DNA of 64,000 nt from Enterovibrio baiacu (GTDB lineage: Bacteria > Pseudomonadota > Gammaproteobacteria > Enterobacterales > Vibrionaceae), in contig NZ_SCHN01000009.1 in the NCBI RefSeq assembly GCF_004120195.1, positions 331,031 to 395,030 of the forward strand, read 5' to 3'. Both the position numbers and the translations under genes were made by a program. The notes under the pieces were generated by a model, which ran no database searches, had not been told where the DNA came from, and saw only the letters and a program-made list of their open reading frames with translations. Positions 27,365 to 36,463 of this stretch are shown one piece after another (position 1 is the stretch's first letter; every line of letters begins with the position of its first letter).

Positions 27365-27787
27365 GTGGCGGTTGCAGATATTGATAAACAACTGTGTTTT
27401 GCGCTTTATTCAACGTCAAACAGAGTCACGAGTATGTATCGACAGCTATTGGAGCCCCTAGGGCTGACGTATACCCAATTTGTCGTCTTAATGGTGCTGT
27501 GGAAGGAAGATGCGTTGTCCATCAGCCAACTTGCACAGCGTGCAGCACTGAGCAAAGCGACAATGACGCCCTTGCTCAAACGGCTTGAACAAAAAGGGCT
27601 GATCCGTCGTGAAGCTTTACCCGACAATGATCGCCAAAAGTCCGTGGTTTTGACGCAAGAAGGACGTGAGCTTTCCCTCGACAGCGCAGACATTACGGAC
27701 AAAGTGTTTTGCATGACGGGGCTAACGGCGGAAGAAGCCAATCTGATGATCACACTGTGCGCAAAGATTGGTGTAGAGGCGGAGTAA
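27365..27787 (+). CDS. MarR-family regulator, OhrR-like
   Basis: 140 residues from a GTG at 27365 with GGGAGG five bases upstream. The frame extends 45 bases further up to another GTG with no good site. The N-terminus has the OhrR hallmark KQLCFALYSTS with the redox cysteine at Cys11. The winged helix follows (LGLTYTQFVVLMVLW, ISQLAQRAALSKATMTPLLKRLEQKGLI, DNDRQKSVVLT). OhrR proteins sense organic peroxides through this cysteine and derepress ohr. No ohr gene lies here, and the divergent partner is a small unknown gene. A second cysteine near the C-terminus (FCMTG) could allow disulfide switching. Confidence 0.85.
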   Translation: MAVADIDKQLCFALYSTSNRVTSMYRQLLEPLGLTYTQFVVLMVLWKEDALSISQLAQRAALSKATMTPLLKRLEQKGLIRREALPDNDRQKSVVLTQEGRELSLDSADITDKVFCMTGLTAEEANLMITLCAKIGVEAE

Positions 27788-27812
27788 TACTGAATACTGG
27801 CTGTGCTGAGTA

Positions 27813-28088
27813 TCAGCGACGCTGACAGCTGGTGCAGCCTCTGCAAGCTTGGCGAGTGTGTTTATCTAATCGTGAGCGTTGAATATTGCAGTACGCATTT
27901 TTTAATGCGCGGCGTGCTGAAAACCAATCATCAGGTTTTTGCAGGATCAGATAGCCATTGAATTTCTTCATCAGCGGCACGCGGTATTCGTCGATGAAAC
28001 GGCTGTCGTAGCCAATCTCGAAATGATCGAGCGCTTGTTCGATGCAAGTGAAGCTCGATAGCGTGTGTTGGATGTCTGTGGTGCTCAT
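27813..28088 (-). CDS. NifW-like small protein
   Basis: 91 residues resembling the NifW nitrogenase-stabilising family: short N-terminal helix, FEIGYDSRFIDEYRVPLMKKF (about 23-43) and the C-terminal ALKNAYCNIQRSRLDKH (about 61-77). It ends in an unusual cysteine cluster (CRGCTSC, Cys82, Cys85 and Cys88) that could bind metal. No nif genes are visible in the window, so a nitrogenase role here is doubtful. NifW-like proteins also occur in non-fixing marine bacteria. The ribosome-binding site is weak. Confidence 0.65.
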   Translation of the reverse strand: MSTTDIQHTLSSFTCIEQALDHFEIGYDSRFIDEYRVPLMKKFNGYLILQKPDDWFSARRALKNAYCNIQRSRLDKHTRQACRGCTSCQRR

Positions 28089-28275
28089 TGCGGGTCTTAT
28101 GACGTTCTAGGCGCGAGGAATGGCAAGCAACGTACCATAGCAGCATGATCGCGGTTTTGATCTCCGAGCGCCTTCCTTGATTTACTTTTCGGCTTGCAGC
28201 CATGCGTGGTTGCAACGCGTATTTATCCGCATGCATTCAACCCATGCATTCATTGACGCAGATGTACCTGCCAAA

Positions 28276-31200
28276 TCAGTAGTTAAAACGCCCGATCATG
28301 GTGTTTAGACTCTCCGCTTGTCCGTTAACTTGGTCCATGTTGTCGTTAATGCGATTGAGGATCTGCGCGCAATGATGAATGTTATCGCTCACCGCTTTGA
28401 TGCTTGCCGAGACATCATTCACTTGATTGAACTGGGTGCGGATTGATTGGTTAACATTTTCAAAGTTCGCGCACACTTCATTGCTGGATGCCGTGATCTT
28501 CTTGAGCAAATCCCCAGACAAATTGACTTGCTCAGCCCCCCGCCTAATGCGCTCATCAGATTCATTGATCAACAGAGATATTTCCTTCGCTGCATTGGCA
28601 CTCCGTTGCGCCAGTTCGCGCACTTCACTCGCGACCACAGAAAACCCTCGCCCTTGTTCGCCCGCACGAGCGGCTTCAACAGAGGCATTGAGCGCCAACA
28701 GGTTGGTTTGAAACGCAATGCCCTCAATCGTGCCAATGATCTGCTGCATCTTGTTGCTCGATTCAGTAATGGACACCATGGCATCCTCAATCTGCTTCAC
28801 TAAGACTTCATTCTCTTTGGTGTGCGCCAACGCCGCTTGTGACACTGTCACTGATTCGTTGGCGTGGGCTAGGGTACCATTGATTGTGTTTTGCATGGTC
28901 CCCATCATCGAAGACACATCTTTCAAGCCTCTGACTTGCGCATCGAGTTGGGTGTTTAAGCCAGACACTTCGCCATAGGTTTCTTCTGAGCGTTCGTTCA
29001 CTGTGGTTGCCGAGGTTTGAATTTCCTCCAGCATGCTTGCTAAGTGCAGCATGGTCTGGTTGATGCCCTCTTTTAGCTTGTCGTAATCCCCCGTGACATC
29101 CAACGTGAAAGATTCCGTTAAATTGCCGCGAGAGAGGTGGTTAAGCACTTCTCTGGTATGCGAAAGAATGGTTTCGAGGTTTTCAGCGGTGCGGTTAACA
29201 TCAGTGGCAAGGTTGAGCAAGTCACCTTTGCTGTTGGTATCACAACGGGCGCTAAAGTTACCCACCGATACTTCGCGCATGACCGAAGAAATACTCGCGA
29301 TAACCGCGTTGGTTGACGTACTCGCCGTGTTTACCGCGCACTTCATTTCATTGAGTTTACCGCTGGCTTCAACGTTAACGGTTTGACCAAATTGCCCTTC
29401 GCTCATGGCTGCCATCACACTACAAATGTTATTGATCACCGCTTCGCTGTTGACGATAGATTGGTTGATGGCCGCTTTCAATTCAGCTAATTCCCCGGAC
29501 ACATTCGCGGTAATGCGTGTGTTGTAATTGCCGACTTGCAGCGCCGTCATCACCTGTTTTGTGTCGGCAATAAAATCTGCAGTGCTTTGGGCGGAATCAT
29601 TTACCTGATCTTTTAGTACTTCCAATTGCCCGTTAGCATTGGTGGTGACACGGTGCCTGAAATCCCCCTGTTTAATGTGAGACATTACATCACCAATGTC
29701 TTTCACCGTGGTTTCGAGTTCTTGCGCAGATTCATTGATGCTGGTTTTGATCACCTGCAAATCACCGGCGAGATCAGACGTGACGCGTTGCGAGAAATCT
29801 CCTTTGGCAAGGCTATCCATGGTGGATGAAATGTCGCGTACGGCGTCATCCAAAGAGCCAAGCATGGTGTTCAATGCATCGGCCGCTTGTCCTGTTTCGT
29901 CTTTGCTGTGCACTTGAGCGCGCTCCGAGAAACGCCAATGTTCACGCAATGAAAGAATGAAATGAGAGAGATCCTGAATCGGGCGCGAAATCAGGCGACC
30001 AAACGTCTTTGAGACAAACAAGACCGACGAAAGCAACACGATCACCACAATCAGATAAATCAGGCCAAGCGAGTAAATGGCAGAGAGCGCCTCCGTGGTT
30101 TTTTGTTCAACCACGATGAGCCATTCAGAATCACCGACCGGCACTTTTCGGTAAACAGAGAGCGTAGATTCGTTCGCATAGTTCTGGCCATGAAGCCCAG
30201 ATTCAGATTCTATCTGGTCACTTGCAAACGCATCGTTAACCACCGCTGTATCGATGGTTTCATCCCTGCGGAAAGAAGACACGACTGTCAGCCCACCTTC
30301 ATGGAAGGTATCGGAACGTAAGCGTTTGTCAGGCCCAACGAGGTAAGACTCGCCAGTGTCGCCCAAACCATAATTGCGGCTCATCACTTGTGTGATTTTT
30401 TCAATCGGCAGTTGAAGTATCAGTGCCGCCTTGGGCACACCGTTGATATAGATAGGGGTCGCAACAAAGCTTGCGGGTAAATCGTAAGAGGGAAGGTATT
30501 TTTGATAGTCCACAAACAAGGTTTCAATGGGCTTCCCTTGAATGATGCTTTCAGACAGTTGTCGGTAAGCCTGGCCCAAACCTGAATCTTTAAACGGCCC
30601 TGTTTTTAAGTTGGTAGCAAAATCAATTTCCTTAAAGACGGAATAGACAATGTCACCGGATGAGAGATCGACGATAAAGAGATCGTACAAATTGAAATCT
30701 TTCACGTACTGACGAAAATTAATGTGCACGCGGCGGTGCGCAAAATCGTAGTCCGTCGAGCCCGCTTTTCTTAACTGGTCTTTCTGTCCCAGAGGGTAGT
30801 GGTTTCCTGAAATATAGGCATGTTGCAAGCTTTTGGTTTTCGAACTGATGGTATCAACGAGCGCATCGGTGTCTATGGTATTGCCGCCCGTTTTTTCTAA
30901 GTGGGAGAGAAATTCATTCTTATAAAATGCTTTGAGCTTTGCTTCTGATTCAGCGCGGCTTGCTTCGTCTTCTACGTCAAAGGGATAGAGTTTAAAGGCA
31001 TTGATGAGCGAGGGGGCCGCTGACATGGTGAGCGGGCTTTTAGCGATATTCAGTAAGATGGTTTCAGTGTTCTCAAAGTAGTTTTCTAAGGTGTCACTTT
31101 TCAGGTGTGCAATGGCTTTTAGCGATTCAATTTTCTGTTCTTCCAGCGAGGTGGAAGAACTGTAAAGCCCAATTAACGCCGTGATCACTGTGGGAATAAG

Positions 31201-31284
31201 GCCAATCAGGCTCAAAATAATGGTTATTTTTTTCACCAGCGCAAAATCTTCGAATTGGCGTTTCCAATCTTCCAGCACAGTCAT
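28276..31284 (-). CDS. large methyl-accepting chemotaxis protein with poly-HAMP array
   Basis: 1002 residues from the ATG at 31284, which has AAGGGA upstream. An earlier in-frame start would add 52 unlikely residues. Membrane helix 1 is at about 19-41. A long periplasmic double-Cache-type sensor covers about 45-390, helix 2 is at about 395-420, and a canonical HAMP follows. Six further HAMP-like units then run to about residue 745, each with a G-[DNQ]-[FYL] core such as [20 protein letters not shown] and [10 protein letters not shown]. The methyl-accepting domain ends the protein, with tip [20 protein letters not shown]. Tandem HAMP arrays are known in some receptors and histidine kinases, where units alternate conformation. 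The ligand is unknown. Confidence 0.93.
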   Translation of the reverse strand: MTVLEDWKRQFEDFALVKKITIILSLIGLIPTVITALIGLYSSSTSLEEQKIESLKAIAHLKSDTLENYFENTETILLNIAKSPLTMSAAPSLINAFKLYPFDVEDEASRAESEAKLKAFYKNEFLSHLEKTGGNTIDTDALVDTISSKTKSLQHAYISGNHYPLGQKDQLRKAGSTDYDFAHRRVHINFRQYVKDFNLYDLFIVDLSSGDIVYSVFKEIDFATNLKTGPFKDSGLGQAYRQLSESIIQGKPIETLFVDYQKYLPSYDLPASFVATPIYINGVPKAALILQLPIEKITQVMSRNYGLGDTGESYLVGPDKRLRSDTFHEGGLTVVSSFRRDETIDTAVVNDAFASDQIESESGLHGQNYANESTLSVYRKVPVGDSEWLIVVEQKTTEALSAIYSLGLIYLIVVIVLLSSVLFVSKTFGRLISRPIQDLSHFILSLREHWRFSERAQVHSKDETGQAADALNTMLGSLDDAVRDISSTMDSLAKGDFSQRVTSDLAGDLQVIKTSINESAQELETTVKDIGDVMSHIKQGDFRHRVTTNANGQLEVLKDQVNDSAQSTADFIADTKQVMTALQVGNYNTRITANVSGELAELKAAINQSIVNSEAVINNICSVMAAMSEGQFGQTVNVEASGKLNEMKCAVNTASTSTNAVIASISSVMREVSVGNFSARCDTNSKGDLLNLATDVNRTAENLETILSHTREVLNHLSRGNLTESFTLDVTGDYDKLKEGINQTMLHLASMLEEIQTSATTVNERSEETYGEVSGLNTQLDAQVRGLKDVSSMMGTMQNTINGTLAHANESVTVSQAALAHTKENEVLVKQIEDAMVSITESSNKMQQIIGTIEGIAFQTNLLALNASVEAARAGEQGRGFSVVASEVRELAQRSANAAKEISLLINESDERIRRGAEQVNLSGDLLKKITASSNEVCANFENVNQSIRTQFNQVNDVSASIKAVSDNIHHCAQILNRINDNMDQVNGQAESLNTMIGRFNY

Positions 31285-31739
31285 ATCCCTTATCGCGAAT
31301 GATGTATGCCTATACACGCTGAATCCATTGTTTTCAGCGTGCTTAGGGGTAAATGCTCTTGAACAAGTGTAGAAAGAAATTTCTCTTTTAGCGCAACATG
31401 TTGAGTAGGGTGTGAAGGGCGTAAGACTATTGCGAATCAATGAGAATCGCCAAAATGCGCTGCCTAGCTTGATTAACTATGTGCATGGAATTTTTTCGCT
31501 AGGGGAATTCAGGCGTTTCACGATGAGGTCGCGTTGCTAAGAGACGGCCTGATGCAATTGCTTGAAGAGTGAGAACCATGGTGGAAAGTTGCCGAGAAGT
31601 GAGGACAAATCTGTAAATTTGCCAGACTAAACGTCATTCTATACACAAACACCCTCACGTTTTACTCAGTGAGACGTTTTACTCAGTGAGAAGTTGTTTG
31701 GGTATAGAGACATGCGCAACAAGGAGTTTGGCGACAACG
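31285..31739. other. 455-base divergent region
   Basis: No gene is supported between the chemoreceptor and the DUF1266 gene. It contains the 17-base tandem duplication at 31657-31690. Promoters for both divergent genes must lie here. Confidence 0.5.
31657..31690. repeat. 17-base perfect tandem duplication
   Basis: ACGTTTTACTCAGTGAG occurs twice in a row (31657-31673, 31674-31690), 50 bases upstream of the DUF1266 start. It could be a recent slippage duplication or a pair of regulator half-sites. Confidence 0.9.
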
Positions 31740-32576
31740 ATGACGGACCATCACACTTCACCGCAGCACGATACTTCCTCCGAACCTACCACCCCAAATG
31801 CTGGGGCGGCCAGCCTCTATCGCTTTGATAGTGCACTGCCGCATTGCCAATGGTGGCTTGCCATCACGTCACCGCAAATCAGCTATAACCGAGGCGCGCT
31901 GGATTATGACCTGCTCGAAATGCGCCGCGTCATTGAAGATGCCAATGCATGGGCAGCAGAGTTTGTGGACTCTTGGGGCATTCAAACACGTCGTGAATGG
32001 CATCAAATGATCTATCGGCTCGCCATGGGGGAAGTGCATGGCAACATGTGGGAATACGAGTTTAATCGTCGAGGCTTTGTGTCCGCAAAGCAGTGGCAAG
32101 ACAGAATCACCAACAATGAAAATGAGGTCGCGCAAGGTGAAATGCGTTACCTCGATGTGGTGTATCGTCAGGTAGGGAATTCGGGCTTCCGTGCCTGGGA
32201 TTACTGCCGAGGCTCTTTTCTCGTGCGCGCAGGGTATGCCGTCGGCAAAGTCACGGCGGAAGAATGCGCCTTCTTGCTCAACTACATCAGCCAGCAGATC
32301 CAGCGCCATTTTTCGAGCTGGGATCAATATCTGCAGAGCTTCATCTTCGGACGAAATTATTGGGAATACATCAATGATGAAGATGAGGATATCGACAACA
32401 TTCCTTATTTGCTGAGCAACGGCTTCCATGTCGGGTTCAGTGTCTTCTTTGAATCGATAGAGAATGACCCAGATTCGCCCATACCTGCGCTCGCATGGGA
32501 TACCCCATTGCCATTGATGGAGCCACCAGAATCCCTCACGGCGATTTTGAATGAAATCGCGGAGGATGAGAAATGA
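31740..32576 (+). CDS. DUF1266 protein (YbeU/YbeR-like)
   Basis: 278 residues from ATG 31740. AAGGAG lies 13 bases before it, rather far. The DUF1266 core is at about 90-230: WGIQTRREWHQMIYRL, then AWDYCRGSFLVRAGYAVG and the segment WDQYLQSFIFGRNYW. No signal peptide or membrane segment is visible, and a flexible Thr/Pro-rich N-terminus precedes the core. In E. coli, DUF1266 proteins YbeR and YbeU are encoded beside the J-proteins DjlB/DjlC and the Hsp70 HscC. Here the next gene is a J-protein whose start overlaps this stop (ATGA), indicating translational coupling and joint action. The molecular function is unknown. Confidence 0.85.
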   Translation: MTDHHTSPQHDTSSEPTTPNAGAASLYRFDSALPHCQWWLAITSPQISYNRGALDYDLLEMRRVIEDANAWAAEFVDSWGIQTRREWHQMIYRLAMGEVHGNMWEYEFNRRGFVSAKQWQDRITNNENEVAQGEMRYLDVVYRQVGNSGFRAWDYCRGSFLVRAGYAVGKVTAEECAFLLNYISQQIQRHFSSWDQYLQSFIFGRNYWEYINDEDEDIDNIPYLLSNGFHVGFSVFFESIENDPDSPIPALAWDTPLPLMEPPESLTAILNEIAEDEK

Positions 32577-35521
32577 GCATGTGGGAAACCTTGGGTATTG
32601 AACCCACCAACGATGAATCCGCCATCAAAAAAGCGTATCGCATCAAGCTGCGTCAACATCACCCAGAAGACGACCCTGAAGGGTTTAAACGGGTTCGAGA
32701 AGCCTATGAAAAAGTCTTGGCGTTTTTGAAAGAAGGCGGCTCGGTGGATGATGGCGAGCAAGATGCTGCTGACGTCAACAGACCTGAACATGCGGGCACA
32801 GACAAAGAAAGTGATACCCGTGGGAAAGACACGCCACAGCAAGATGAAGAAGCACATCCGCTGGTCACCGAATGCCTTCAAATTTTCAATGATGCCTCCA
32901 CACGTTTGGCGCCGAATGTGTGGGAGGCATGGGTTGAGAAATCGCAACTGTTGCCTATTGATGAGCAAGAAATCATTTCCAATGCGGTCGTGAATGTCGT
33001 CGCTGCTCGTCATTGGATACCGGGTGAAATTATCGACGTGCTCTGGAAAGGGTTGGGATGGAACCTTTTACTGACGGGAACGGAAAAACAAACTGAAATC
33101 GGTGAATACCTGGATGATTGGCGTCAACAAGCGCTTTGGATCCCGATGGAAGACATTGCCGATCTTTCCGATGCGGAACAACGCGCGACACTCAGTTTCC
33201 TGCGACCATTTAGTATCGCGTTTGGACGCGCCCAGACAGATGCCATGCACTATTTACTGCGTCAGCCTACCGTTACCAACATGATCCCCAAACCCGCTTT
33301 CATGGTGTCGCTGCTGCAAGCCTTTATCGCTTGTCGCGCTTACCCTGAATCTGTGACGGGGTTGATGCTCGATACCTTGGCAGATCAGTCGCTGGAAGAC
33401 CTCGGTGTTGAGCAACTGCAAGTCGTGGCGGAGATTGCCCTAAAGCTGGGCAGGGCAGACGTTGTTCAAAAGGTGACGGAGCGATTCATTGCGTTAGAGG
33501 CATACGCTGACGCGGCGGAAACCCAGTATTTCAACACGCTTCGTCGAGACAGCTTGCTGGCGGTGTGCTTCGCCTATCTTCAGCAACAGTGGGCGCCACT
33601 CCCCTTGGTGTATTGGCGCACAGAACGACGTTTGTTCCCTGCACCCAAAGAAGAACATGACGCGCGCCTGTTTGATTGGGTGCACGGCCAATTGACGGGA
33701 CGTGACATACCAACCATCAATCATCGGCTCGATTTCGCGGGAACAGAAGGGCTAAACGCGTTATTGATTCAGGCGTTTTGGGCCGCGCACTCAGGCAGCT
33801 ATGCGTGGATGTCGTCTTTAAAAGCACAACTGCATGCTGCGTTAGCACAGAGGAAAGAGCGCGCCAGTGATGAAGATCGGGAAATCTTTGCACTTCACCT
33901 TACTGTTAAATGGATAGAGCAGGCGCTGTCGATGCAGCCGGGTTGCGATACGTTACGCCTTAAACTGGCGAAATATGAAACGGATGCCTTCCTCGACACC
34001 GAAGCGCTCACACTCGAAGAGGTCAGTTCCTTATCGAAAGAAGAGTGGCTTGAATGTGTTCGTCGCCATCCGCTCATTTCTGATGTGTGGTTTCGCCAAT
34101 TGGAAGAAGCCGCGATTCTGGTGACAGATGAAATTCGTGAGCGTTCAGTGTATCCGGCTTATTCGGATTCCTTGTGCTTCTACCGTTCGGTGAACCCAGA
34201 TTACGTGATGTCTTCGAGCTACGGTGGTGCACGTTTTGAAGGTGTGTTTGATTGGATGTTGTTCTTCTATTCCCACCTTGGAAGGCGGGGCGCAGATAAA
34301 CGCCTGATCCTAGATGTCATTCAACCGCTGCCGGAACACCAACTGCAAGGCCCGCTTGCGCAGTTGTTGCCATTCGCTCAGTACGCGAATACCTATCTGC
34401 CAGACGCCCTTGAAGGGTTAGATGCATTTCCTGAACAGTTCGTTTTCCGAATGATTGTTGATAATCAAGTCGGGTTGTTGACGCGAACCTTTGAGCAAGG
34501 TGCGTTGATGACGATGGCGAAGGAGGGCGATATAGCCGCCATCATGGCTTTGTCTCGTCTTCTTAGGCAGGAGCATTTTGATGAAGCTGTGGTGTTCTGG
34601 AATCTGGTGGCTGCCGCCATTCATCGACGCCCTCATTTTGTCGCCGTTGTTGATTGGCAACAACAGCGTCTGATGGAGCTAAGAGAAGAGAAGAAACTCG
34701 ACAAGGAATTCTATGAGTATTCTAACCCCGAGTTCCTGCACGCAATGCTCACCAATAACAGGGAATGGTTTACGTCACCTGCAGAGTTGGCGGAAAACTC
34801 GCCCTCGGATGAAGCAAAAATGTTTCATTACCCCATGTGCAACTTGCTGACACAACTTCACCTTGGATTAGATGATAAAGGCTATGATTTGTCGCCATTG
34901 AAAGCCCTTGTAGATTGTCGGAAAGGGCAGACTGCGCTTCAACAAGAGGTCACGGACATCGCTGTTACGCAGCTTGATGCCATGTACCAGCGCCATTTGG
35001 ACAACGATTTAGTCGAGAAAGGGAGAGGCATTCCTATGTTTAGCCGTGGCAAACTGAAATGGCTAGTGTGCCTTTTCGCGTTTGCGTGGTTCATGGTTTT
35101 CTTCGCCACCTTGCAGAAGTTCGACTTCACCCCCGAGGAGAAAAACATAGAGATCGCCGTGGGCGTATTGATGGCGATGGTTTTTGCCATTCACACCTCG
35201 TTGGTTTGGCAAGTATCTCGACCCATGCTCTCGAATTCGAACAAAAAAAAGTACGCCATTTATGCGACATTGACTGTGTTGGCGGCAATGTTCGTGAAGT
35301 CCTCTTTTTTGGCGATGGTCAACCTTATCGCGCATTTCTTCTCTGCATCTGGCCTTTCTAAGCTGTATGTGAATGGCATGTGGGAGAAGAAAGTGGTCAA
35401 AAGGAAACGCGTTAATCTGCGTGCGGTTCTCGGCTTCAAAGATCCTAAAACCAAAACCCGCGATGCACCAACAACGATACTCACTGAAAATACCAAAGAG
35501 GATGATCATGGTCAGTCTTGA
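32573..35521 (+). CDS. giant J-domain membrane protein (DjlB/DjlC-like co-chaperone)
   Basis: 982 residues. The N-terminal J-domain (about 1-55) reads WETLGIEPTNDESAIKKAYR then HHPEDDPEGFKRVREAYE, with His30-Pro31-Glu32 in place of the canonical HPD. An acidic linker (about 58-100) and a roughly 750-residue helical region of unrecognised fold follow. Near the C-terminus are three membrane helices (LVCLFAFAWFMVFF, GVLMAMVFAIHTSLVW and a segment near ATLTVLAAMFV). E. coli DjlB and DjlC are half this size and work with HscC, and an hscC gene lies 12 kb downstream here. The J-domain would face the cytoplasm and recruit that Hsp70. The client is unknown. Confidence 0.82.
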   Translation: MSMWETLGIEPTNDESAIKKAYRIKLRQHHPEDDPEGFKRVREAYEKVLAFLKEGGSVDDGEQDAADVNRPEHAGTDKESDTRGKDTPQQDEEAHPLVTECLQIFNDASTRLAPNVWEAWVEKSQLLPIDEQEIISNAVVNVVAARHWIPGEIIDVLWKGLGWNLLLTGTEKQTEIGEYLDDWRQQALWIPMEDIADLSDAEQRATLSFLRPFSIAFGRAQTDAMHYLLRQPTVTNMIPKPAFMVSLLQAFIACRAYPESVTGLMLDTLADQSLEDLGVEQLQVVAEIALKLGRADVVQKVTERFIALEAYADAAETQYFNTLRRDSLLAVCFAYLQQQWAPLPLVYWRTERRLFPAPKEEHDARLFDWVHGQLTGRDIPTINHRLDFAGTEGLNALLIQAFWAAHSGSYAWMSSLKAQLHAALAQRKERASDEDREIFALHLTVKWIEQALSMQPGCDTLRLKLAKYETDAFLDTEALTLEEVSSLSKEEWLECVRRHPLISDVWFRQLEEAAILVTDEIRERSVYPAYSDSLCFYRSVNPDYVMSSSYGGARFEGVFDWMLFFYSHLGRRGADKRLILDVIQPLPEHQLQGPLAQLLPFAQYANTYLPDALEGLDAFPEQFVFRMIVDNQVGLLTRTFEQGALMTMAKEGDIAAIMALSRLLRQEHFDEAVVFWNLVAAAIHRRPHFVAVVDWQQQRLMELREEKKLDKEFYEYSNPEFLHAMLTNNREWFTSPAELAENSPSDEAKMFHYPMCNLLTQLHLGLDDKGYDLSPLKALVDCRKGQTALQQEVTDIAVTQLDAMYQRHLDNDLVEKGRGIPMFSRGKLKWLVCLFAFAWFMVFFATLQKFDFTPEEKNIEIAVGVLMAMVFAIHTSLVWQVSRPMLSNSNKKKYAIYATLTVLAAMFVKSSFLAMVNLIAHFFSASGLSKLYVNGMWEKKVVKRKRVNLRAVLGFKDPKTKTRDAPTTILTENTKEDDHGQS

Positions 35522-36134
35522 GTTTCTCATCACCTGCTTTGTTGTGGTGCTCATTCCCGGAACCGGAGTGTTGTATACCGTCGCATCAGGGCTAATGATG
35601 GGGTCAAGAGCCAGCTTAATGGCAGCAATAGGTTGTACGGTGGGCATTGTTCCTGCAATGCTTGCGAGTGTCATGGGGCTGGCTATCGTCATGCACACCA
35701 GTGCGTTAGCGTTTCAGTTTGTGAAATACGCGGGGGTGGCTTACCTCCTGTTTCTTGCATGGCAAATGTGGCGTTCAAGCAACGTATTGTCGTTTGATGA
35801 AAGCCAATCTGAAGCCAGTGAAAAGAGCATGTGGCGCGTGGCGGTAAGAGGGTGTTTGGTGAACATTTTGAATCCCAAATTGACCATTTTCTTCTTAGCC
35901 TTTCTTCCTCAGTTTGTGCCAGCAAGTGTGGCAAACCCTGGGCTGAATATGCTTGTGCTCGGCGCTATCTTTATGGCGATGACGTTTGTGGTGTTTTTAG
36001 CCTATGGGTTGTTGGCGACAAGCATTCGGCATCTGGTGATCCATTCAGAGAAAAAAATGGAATGGATGCAGAAAATTTTCGCCGGTAGCTTTGCTGGGTT
36101 AGGGCTGAAATTGGCCTTTACTGATCGCCAATAA
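35508..36134 (+). CDS. LysE/RhtB-family amino-acid exporter
   Basis: 208 residues from ATG 35508, which has AGAGG at proper spacing. The longer in-frame extension lies inside the J-protein gene. Six helices are predicted, with the family start LEFLITCFVVVLIPGTGVLY (Pro-Gly-x-Gly motif at about residue 15) and YLLFLAWQMWR near residue 75. RhtB-type proteins export amino acids such as threonine or homoserine lactone, using the proton gradient. The gene overlaps the J-protein gene by 14 bases, so it may be co-transcribed, but functional linkage is not evident. A terminator follows. Confidence 0.9.
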   Translation: MVSLEFLITCFVVVLIPGTGVLYTVASGLMMGSRASLMAAIGCTVGIVPAMLASVMGLAIVMHTSALAFQFVKYAGVAYLLFLAWQMWRSSNVLSFDESQSEASEKSMWRVAVRGCLVNILNPKLTIFFLAFLPQFVPASVANPGLNMLVLGAIFMAMTFVVFLAYGLLATSIRHLVIHSEKKMEWMQKIFAGSFAGLGLKLAFTDRQ

Positions 36135-36192
36135 GCCAAAATATGGTCCAGAAACGTTAAAGATCACATTCCCCTCAGTGCCGATTTCTGTC

Positions 36193-36222
36193 AAAGCCTC
36201 GCTATCCTGCGGGGCTTTTTTT
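36193..36222 (+). terminator. rho-independent terminator
   Basis: AAAGCCTCGC (36193-36202) pairs with GCGGGGCTTT (36209-36218), with one G-T pair, followed by T residues. Confidence 0.88.
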
Positions 36223-36329
36223 CCTCTATTTTTATGTGGATTTTTCATCTAACCCCTTCTAAATCATCCCGTTAAATCGCTGTTACTTTGGGTTTACATT
36301 CTCCTCTTATTTATAAGTCACATGCATCA

Positions 36330-36356
36330 AATAATGATTCGATACGTATCATTATT
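36330..36356. promoter_or_regulatory. inverted repeat upstream of the TRAP/dehydrogenase operon
   Basis: AATAATGAT (36330-36338) and ATCATTATT (36348-36356) form a perfect 9-bp inverted repeat, with GATACGTATC palindromic inside it (36341-36350). It sits 108 bases before the DctP start. Candidate operator for the IclR-type regulator encoded at the end of the operon. An AAGCGCTT core at 36380-36387 is a second, weaker candidate site. Confidence 0.5.
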
Positions 36357-36463
36357 GTTAAGCGTTTGCCAAACCATAAAAGCGCTTAAATAATAAAAAA
36401 CGTCTCATTATGTAATTTTTATGGAAAGTAAGCCTCATGTCGAGGTCCTAAAGTAAGGGGAAA

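Larger units (their letters stand above)
36135..36463. other. 329-base region between lysE-type gene and TRAP operon
   Basis: Contains a terminator, a strong inverted repeat and an AAGCGCTT core, annotated separately. It carries no gene. This is the promoter region of the downstream transporter operon. Confidence 0.6.

Noticed and set aside
27813..28088. Evidence of nitrogen fixation
   Set aside because: Only a NifW-like protein is present and no nitrogenase or cofactor genes are seen.
35063..35698. 211-codon antisense frame across the J-protein end and LysE gene
   Set aside because: Both plus-strand genes are well supported, and this frame has no recognisable protein features.
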